The notes under the pieces: generated by a model
Database searches by the model: none
Told to the model about the DNA's origin: nothing
What the model saw: only the letters and a program-made list of their open reading frames with translations
NCBI RefSeq assembly: GCF_013389455.1
Contig: NZ_CP058278.1
Span: forward strand, 1,302,001-1,366,000
Direction: 5' to 3'
DNA length: 64,000 bases
Source of the DNA: Flavobacterium inviolabile
Lineage (GTDB): Bacteria > Bacteroidota > Bacteroidia > Flavobacteriales > Flavobacteriaceae
Position numbers and translations under genes: made by a program
In this document: in pieces, positions 59,335-64,000 of the stretch
Position numbering within the stretch: position 1 is the first letter of the stretch
How the letters are laid out: the number at the start of each line of letters is the position of its first letter

Positions 59335-61932
59335 ATGTTAAAGAAAATTCTAAAAGGTTTCGGTGTGTTTTTATTGCTGTCAATAATCACCTTAGCCGCT
59401 GTTCCGTTTTTGTTTAAAGACAAAATAAAAGAATTGGTGGTAAAAGCCATTAATGATAAAGTGGATGCCAAAGTGGCTTTTGATGATGTGGATTTAAGCC
59501 TGTTTAAGAGCTTTCCGAACGCAAATGTCACCATTGATAAGATCAGCATCATTAATAAGGCGCCTTTTGCCGGTGATACCTTGTTTTATGCCGGTGAGGT
59601 AAACCTGAAAATGTCCATTAAGGAACTCTTTAAAAAAGACGGGGAAACGATGAAAGTGGACGGATTCTATTCCGAAAACGGAGTTGTGAACATCATCTTC
59701 AATAAAGACGGTGTGGGAAATTTTGACATTGCCTTAAAAGATGAAAAAGAAAATGACCCTTCAGAAAGTAAGCCGTTTGCGTTGACCCTTAAGAAATATG
59801 AAATAAAAAACCTGCGATTCACATATCTTGATGAAAAGTCAAAAATCAAAATGGTAGTCGATAGCCTGGATCATGAAGGAACCGGTAATTTTGCCGCGCA
59901 AAAGCTGGATCTGGTAACAAAATCATCGGCAAAATTATCATTGGTGATGGATAAGATGCAATACATGAAAAACGTATCGCTGAATCTGGATGCTGTTTTG
60001 GGTATTGATCTGGACAAACAAAAATATACCTTTAAAGAAAATAAGGCGTTGATCAATCAGCTGCCGTTGGAATTTGACGGATTTATTCAAATGCTGAAAA
60101 ACGGGCAGGAATATGACTTGAAATTCAAAACGCCTACATCGTCCTTTAAAAACTTCCTGGGACTGGTTCCGGAAGCCTATGCCGGCAACCTGAATACGGT
60201 TAAAACAACCGGTGATTTTAAAGTAGATGGAACGGTTAAAGGAGTACTTACCGATACAACAATCCCGAAATTCAATATTGAAATAGCGTCCAATAACGCT
60301 TCCTTCCAATATCCGGACTTGCCGAAATCGGTTCAGAATATTGTAATTGATACCCGGATCATAAACGAAACCGGATTGATGAACGATACGTATGTAAATC
60401 TGGATAAATTGTCGTTCCGGATCGATCAGGATGTTTTCAATGCAAAAGCAAACATTAAAAATATTTCACAAAACGCTTTGGTAAATGCCGAATTAAAAGG
60501 TGTTATCAACCTGGCTAATGTGACAAAAGCCTATCCGGTGAAACTGGAAAAACCGTTGTCGGGGATTCTAAAAGCCGATGTAGTGACCAAATTCGATATG
60601 AAATCGGTGGAAACCAGCCAGTATCAGAATATCCAGAATTCCGGAAATATCAGCCTTACCGGATTCAACTATGCCGGTCCGGAAATGGCAAAACCAATTC
60701 AGATCAAACAGGCAACCGTTGCCTTTAATCCGAATCAGATCCGTTTGAACCAACTGGATGCGGTAACCGGAAAATCGGATATTAAAGTAACCGGAACACT
60801 GGATAATTTCTATGGTTTTGTATTTAAAAAACAAGTGCTGAAAGGAAACTTTACCATGAACTCCAACCAGTTGTTAGTGTCCGATTTTATGACGCCAACA
60901 ACGCCTGAAGCGACAAAAGGTAATGTGAAGCCGAAAGAAGCTGTGAAAATTCCGGCCTTTCTGGATTGTACCATTACGGCAAATGCCAATACGGTGGTGT
61001 ACGATAACCTGACCCTGAAAGCCGTTTCCGGAAAAATGATCATTAAGGACGAAGCGGTAAAACTGGAAAATGTGAAAACCAATATTTTTGACGGTCAGAT
61101 CGGGGTAAACGGTACCGTTTCGACTAAAGGTGCTGTGCCATCCTTTAATATGGATTTAGGACTGAATACCGTGGATATTGCCAAATCGTTTACGCAGCTG
61201 GACATGTTGAAATCCATCGCGCCTATCGCCGGAGTTATTAGCGGTAAACTGAATTCAACCATTAAACTGTCGGGTAACCTGGATGCTAAGGAAATGACGC
61301 CGGATTTAAAAACAATTTCCGGAGATTTAGTAGGGCAATTGCTTTCGACTTCTGTTAATGCGAAAAATTCCAATTTACTAAATGCGCTGGACAGCAATTT
61401 AAAATTCGTAGACCTGGATAAGCTGAACCTGAACAACCTGAAAGCCCATTTGTCGTTCGATAACGGAAAAGTAAACGTAAAACCGTTCGATATTAAATAC
61501 CAGGATATCAAAGTAACGGTTGGCGGACAGCACGGTTTTGACCAGAGCATGAATTATAACCTGAAGTTTGATGTTCCTGCCAAATACCTGGGATCGGATG
61601 TGAACAAGCTTCTGGCAAAATTATCGCCTTCAGATGCAAATAAAATAGAAAGCGTACCGGTAAATGCTATCTTAACCGGGAACTTTAAAAGTCCTAAAGT
61701 ATCTACCGACTTAAACCAGGCGGTTACCAATATTTCGAACCAGTTAATCAAGCAGCAAAAAGACAAGCTGATTAACCAGGGAACCGGAGCTTTGGAAAAC
61801 CTTTTAGGAGGAGGGAAGAAGAATACCGGAACTACGGCCGATACGACCAAAACAAAACCGAAAGACGATATTAAAAATGCCGCAACAAATGCCATTAAAG
61901 ATTTGTTTGGTAAGAAGAAAAAACAAGAATAA
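59335..61932 (+). CDS. AsmA-family protein
   Basis: An 865-residue AsmA-like protein. It has an N-terminal membrane anchor (LKGFGVFLLLSIITLAAVPF, residues 5-25), then a long stretch of repeating beta-strands (KVAFDDVDLSLFKSFPNANV and many D/N-G turns). The AsmA C-terminal domain, about residues 600-770, has LDMLKSIAPIAGVISGKLNS. A disordered Lys/Thr-rich tail ends KKKKQE. Such proteins are thought to bridge inner and outer membrane for phospholipid transport. Full length for the Bacteroidetes family. It is a single-gene unit closed by a strong terminator. Confidence 0.9.
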   Translation: MLKKILKGFGVFLLLSIITLAAVPFLFKDKIKELVVKAINDKVDAKVAFDDVDLSLFKSFPNANVTIDKISIINKAPFAGDTLFYAGEVNLKMSIKELFKKDGETMKVDGFYSENGVVNIIFNKDGVGNFDIALKDEKENDPSESKPFALTLKKYEIKNLRFTYLDEKSKIKMVVDSLDHEGTGNFAAQKLDLVTKSSAKLSLVMDKMQYMKNVSLNLDAVLGIDLDKQKYTFKENKALINQLPLEFDGFIQMLKNGQEYDLKFKTPTSSFKNFLGLVPEAYAGNLNTVKTTGDFKVDGTVKGVLTDTTIPKFNIEIASNNASFQYPDLPKSVQNIVIDTRIINETGLMNDTYVNLDKLSFRIDQDVFNAKANIKNISQNALVNAELKGVINLANVTKAYPVKLEKPLSGILKADVVTKFDMKSVETSQYQNIQNSGNISLTGFNYAGPEMAKPIQIKQATVAFNPNQIRLNQLDAVTGKSDIKVTGTLDNFYGFVFKKQVLKGNFTMNSNQLLVSDFMTPTTPEATKGNVKPKEAVKIPAFLDCTITANANTVVYDNLTLKAVSGKMIIKDEAVKLENVKTNIFDGQIGVNGTVSTKGAVPSFNMDLGLNTVDIAKSFTQLDMLKSIAPIAGVISGKLNSTIKLSGNLDAKEMTPDLKTISGDLVGQLLSTSVNAKNSNLLNALDSNLKFVDLDKLNLNNLKAHLSFDNGKVNVKPFDIKYQDIKVTVGGQHGFDQSMNYNLKFDVPAKYLGSDVNKLLAKLSPSDANKIESVPVNAILTGNFKSPKVSTDLNQAVTNISNQLIKQQKDKLINQGTGALENLLGGGKKNTGTTADTTKTKPKDDIKNAATNAIKDLFGKKKKQE

Positions 61933-61935
61933 AGA

Positions 61936-61964
61936 AAAAGCCCCGCAATTGCGGGGCTTTTTTT
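61936..61964. terminator. Bidirectional terminator between AsmA and DUF2797 genes
   Basis: A perfect stem aaagccccgc/gcggggcttt with loop aatt, an A-run before and a T-run after, between two convergent genes. Confidence 0.95.
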
Positions 61965-62757
61965 ATAGCGTGATTTTTACAACATAACCTTCAAAAGTAC
62001 GGATGTTAAAAACGGTGCCGTCTTCAAAAAGCAGGTATTGTCCTTTAATACCTGCTAATTTTCCGTTAAAAACAGGTGTTTTGTCAAGGCTTAAGCTGTT
62101 TACTTTTTTCGGGTATTGTAAAACGGGATATTCCAGATGGTACATTTTTTCGGGTGTTGTATGGAAATACTCTTTTACTTCATCGGGTAAAAGCGGTTCC
62201 AGTTTGTTGCGTTCGGAAATAATATCCATGGCTGGAATTTCATTCTGAAGCATTTTCCGCCAGTTTGTTTTGTCCGAATAATGATCCTTTAAAGCAACTT
62301 CGGTAATTCCGGCCAGGTAACGGTTCGGTACTTCTACTATCGGAACAGCCTCAATGGCGCCCTGATCGATCCAGCGGGTCGGAACCTGTGTTTTTCGGGT
62401 TACGCCCACTTTTACTTCACTTGAAAGTGCCAGGTAAACGATGTGCGGCTGCAACTGTACTCTTTTTTCATATTCCAGGTCGCGGTCTTCAATGTCCAGA
62501 TGTGCGGTGCTTAGCTCCGGTTTCATGATCCAGTCTCCGGCTGAGGCACTCGACATAAAGCAGTCGTAGCAAAAACCCTGTCTGAAAATCTTTTTTTTCT
62601 TACCGCAATTCAAACATTGGTATCCCTGGAAGGAAATCTCCATTTCTTTATTGAGTAATTGGTTGACATTCAAAAAGCTATTTTCGAAAACAAGATAATA
62701 TTGGATCGGGTTTCCTATTTCCGTTTGCATTTTTGTAAGTACGCCTTCGTATTGCAT
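61963..62757 (-). CDS. DUF2797 zinc-ribbon protein
   Basis: A 264-residue protein of the DUF2797 family. The N-terminal part carries a four-Cys zinc motif (CLNCGKKKKIFRQGFCYDC, about residues 48-66). The centre has VYLALSSEVKVGVTRKTQVP and RWIDQGA, a signature reminiscent of GIY-YIG-like folds, which agrees with the family. The C-terminus is a beta barrel-like piece (GKLAGIKGQYLLFEDGTVFN). Function is not established. The start MQYEGVLTKMQTEIGNP fits the family. It is divergent from the GH3 gene. Confidence 0.88.
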   Translation of the reverse strand: MQYEGVLTKMQTEIGNPIQYYLVFENSFLNVNQLLNKEMEISFQGYQCLNCGKKKKIFRQGFCYDCFMSSASAGDWIMKPELSTAHLDIEDRDLEYEKRVQLQPHIVYLALSSEVKVGVTRKTQVPTRWIDQGAIEAVPIVEVPNRYLAGITEVALKDHYSDKTNWRKMLQNEIPAMDIISERNKLEPLLPDEVKEYFHTTPEKMYHLEYPVLQYPKKVNSLSLDKTPVFNGKLAGIKGQYLLFEDGTVFNIRTFEGYVVKITL

Positions 62758-62823
62758 TTTGTAAATTCAGATTTAAGAGTTAGGATTTGCAGATTAACAG
62801 CGTCGTTACTGCGGTTTTTTTAT

Positions 62824-62831
62824 TATTTTTG
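62824..62831 (+). promoter_or_regulatory. -7 promoter box of the GH3-family gene
   Basis: tatttttg matches TAnnTTTG, 74 nt before the ATG at 62905. Confidence 0.5.
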
Positions 62832-62904
62832 GTAATGTTGTAAAAGTACAAACTTTGATTTGAATTATCCCAAAAACAAATCTTCTTAACCGGAATCTAG
62901 TATT

Positions 62905-64000
62905 ATGGCATTAACAATAATTAACTCAATTGCTTCTTGGATATTAAAAAAGAGAATTCACCAGATGGAATTGTTTCTTAAATACCCGAATGAAGTACAG
63001 GAGGAATTGCTTTTTAGTTTGCTGAGAACAGCAGAAAATACAATTATTGGCCAGAAATATGAGTTTGGAACAATTAAGAGTTACAAGACCTTTTCGGAGC
63101 GTATTCCGGTATCGACTTATGAAGAGCTCGAACCGCTGATCGAAAGAACCCGGAAAGGGGAGCAGAACGTTTTCTGGAACACGCCTATCAAATGGTTTGC
63201 AAAATCCAGTGGTACGACCAATGCTAAAAGCAAATTTATTCCGGTGAGTAACGAAGCGTTGGAAGACTGCCATTATAAAGCCAGTAAGGACTTGCTGTGC
63301 CTGTATCTGAATAACAATGAAAACTCACAGCTGTTTACGGGTAAAAGCCTGCGATTGGGCGGCAGTAAGCAGTTGTATGAAGATAACAATACTTTTTTCG
63401 GCGATCTTTCGGCGATCCTGATTGATAATATGCCTTTTTGGGCAGAATTCAGCAGTACGCCAAGTAATAAGGTTTCCCTGATGAGTGAATGGGAGTCCAA
63501 AATACAGGCGATCATTCACGAAACGGTTCTGGAAAATGTAACCAGTTTTGCCGGTGTTCCGTCATGGATGCTGGTGCTGCTGAACCGCGTATTGGAAGAA
63601 ACCGGAAAAACCGATCTGTTTGAACTGTGGCCTAATGTTGAGGTTTACTTTCACGGAGGAGTGAGCTTTGAACCGTACCGGGAACAGTACAAGCGGATCC
63701 TGCCGAAAGCGGATTTTAAATATTATGAGATCTATAATGCTTCCGAAGGATTTTTTGCCATCCAGGATCTGAACAATTCCGATGATTTACTGCTGATGCT
63801 TGATTACGGGATTTTCTATGAATTTATCCCGATGGATACTTTTGGAACCTTACAGCAGCGAACCATCCGGTTATCGGAAGTGCAGCTGAATAAGAACTAT
63901 GCGGTAGTGATTACGACCAATTCCGGTTTGTGGCGCTATTTAATAGGGGATACGGTTCGTTTTACTTCGCTGAATCCTTATCGTATTAAAGTTACCGGAA
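62905..64000 (+). CDS. GH3-family acyl-adenylate/amide synthetase-like protein (3' end missing)
   Basis: 365 residues are visible, running off the right edge. It starts MALTIINSIASWILKKRIHQ. GH3/ANL-type motifs are present: KWFAKSSGTTNAKSKFIPVS (ATP-binding Ser/Thr-rich loop), VEVYFHGGVSFEPYREQY, YYEIYNASEGFFAIQD (adenylate-binding) and LWRYLIGDTVRFTS (hinge). Bacterial members are common in Bacteroidetes; their acid and amine substrates are not known to me. About 130-150 residues should follow beyond the window. Confidence 0.9.
   Translation, partial: MALTIINSIASWILKKRIHQMELFLKYPNEVQEELLFSLLRTAENTIIGQKYEFGTIKSYKTFSERIPVSTYEELEPLIERTRKGEQNVFWNTPIKWFAKSSGTTNAKSKFIPVSNEALEDCHYKASKDLLCLYLNNNENSQLFTGKSLRLGGSKQLYEDNNTFFGDLSAILIDNMPFWAEFSSTPSNKVSLMSEWESKIQAIIHETVLENVTSFAGVPSWMLVLLNRVLEETGKTDLFELWPNVEVYFHGGVSFEPYREQYKRILPKADFKYYEIYNASEGFFAIQDLNNSDDLLLMLDYGIFYEFIPMDTFGTLQQRTIRLSEVQLNKNYAVVITTNSGLWRYLIGDTVRFTSLNPYRIKVTG

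Overview
The window looks like a chromosome segment from a member of the Flavobacteriaceae, probably Flavobacterium or a close relative. The evidence is low GC with A-rich leaders lacking clear Shine-Dalgarno sequences, TAnnTTTG-type -7 promoter boxes, a folK/deoxynucleoside-kinase fusion, and a typical Bacteroidetes housekeeping set (mutS, SppA, AsmA-like, DUF2797, GH3, PD40-OmpA). The genus is inferred from gene content only.

Region 1 (1-20.9 kb) is the structural operon of an extracellular contractile injection system (eCIS; Afp/PVC/MAC/AlgoCIS type). In order it holds a sheath cut by the window edge, a tube, a second sheath, a nearly identical second tube, a tube-initiator paralogue, a DUF5908 peptide, a LysM baseplate protein, a VgrG/gp5-like spike, a PAAR tip, a gp25-like wedge, a baseplate J-like protein, an Afp12-like protein, and two large paralogous proteins with Ig/PKD-like parts. 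The second of these ends in a Hint-type domain. An intrinsic terminator closes the operon.

Region 2 (20.9-24.5 kb) resembles a phage lysis-control module inside the eCIS locus. A leftward S24 (LexA/CI-like) repressor with intact Ser/Lys and Ala-Gly signatures faces a rightward run: a small HTH protein, small ORFs, a holin-like membrane protein, a zinc amidase endolysin, and two overlapping membrane/coiled-coil proteins arranged like spanin genes.

Region 3 (24.8-42.3 kb) is an array of tail-fibre genes. Six proteins share an N-terminal module of the form WFxxGxxPTxxxF...FWHK. Three paralogous fibres carry 9, 11 and 8 copies of a 24-residue BspA/DUF285-like repeat. A 1622-residue fibre has a very long repetitive shaft. 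Duplicated leaders, decayed copies of a 55-residue ORF and a GC-rich non-coding direct repeat show the array grew by duplication and decay.

Region 4 (42.5-49.0 kb) encodes an Afp15-like AAA+ ATPase, a 1374-residue candidate cargo/effector with a C-terminal His-metal nuclease-like tip, and a candidate immunity protein. A tape measure (Afp14) and tail terminator (Afp16) are not recognisable in the window and may lie upstream of base 1. A decayed hipA lies beyond.

Region 5 (49.8-64.0 kb) is ordinary chromosome: two tRNA-Leu(UAA) and one tRNA-Gly(GCC), a DUF1508 protein, a small lipoprotein and PD40-OmpA protein, mutS, a TrmH-family methyltransferase, folK-dNK, SppA, an AsmA-like protein, DUF2797, and a GH3-family protein cut by the right edge.

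Working model (inference): the eCIS is assembled in the cytoplasm, loaded with the nuclease effector, fitted with one of several fibres, and released by the co-located lysis cassette under an S24 repressor that may respond to DNA damage.
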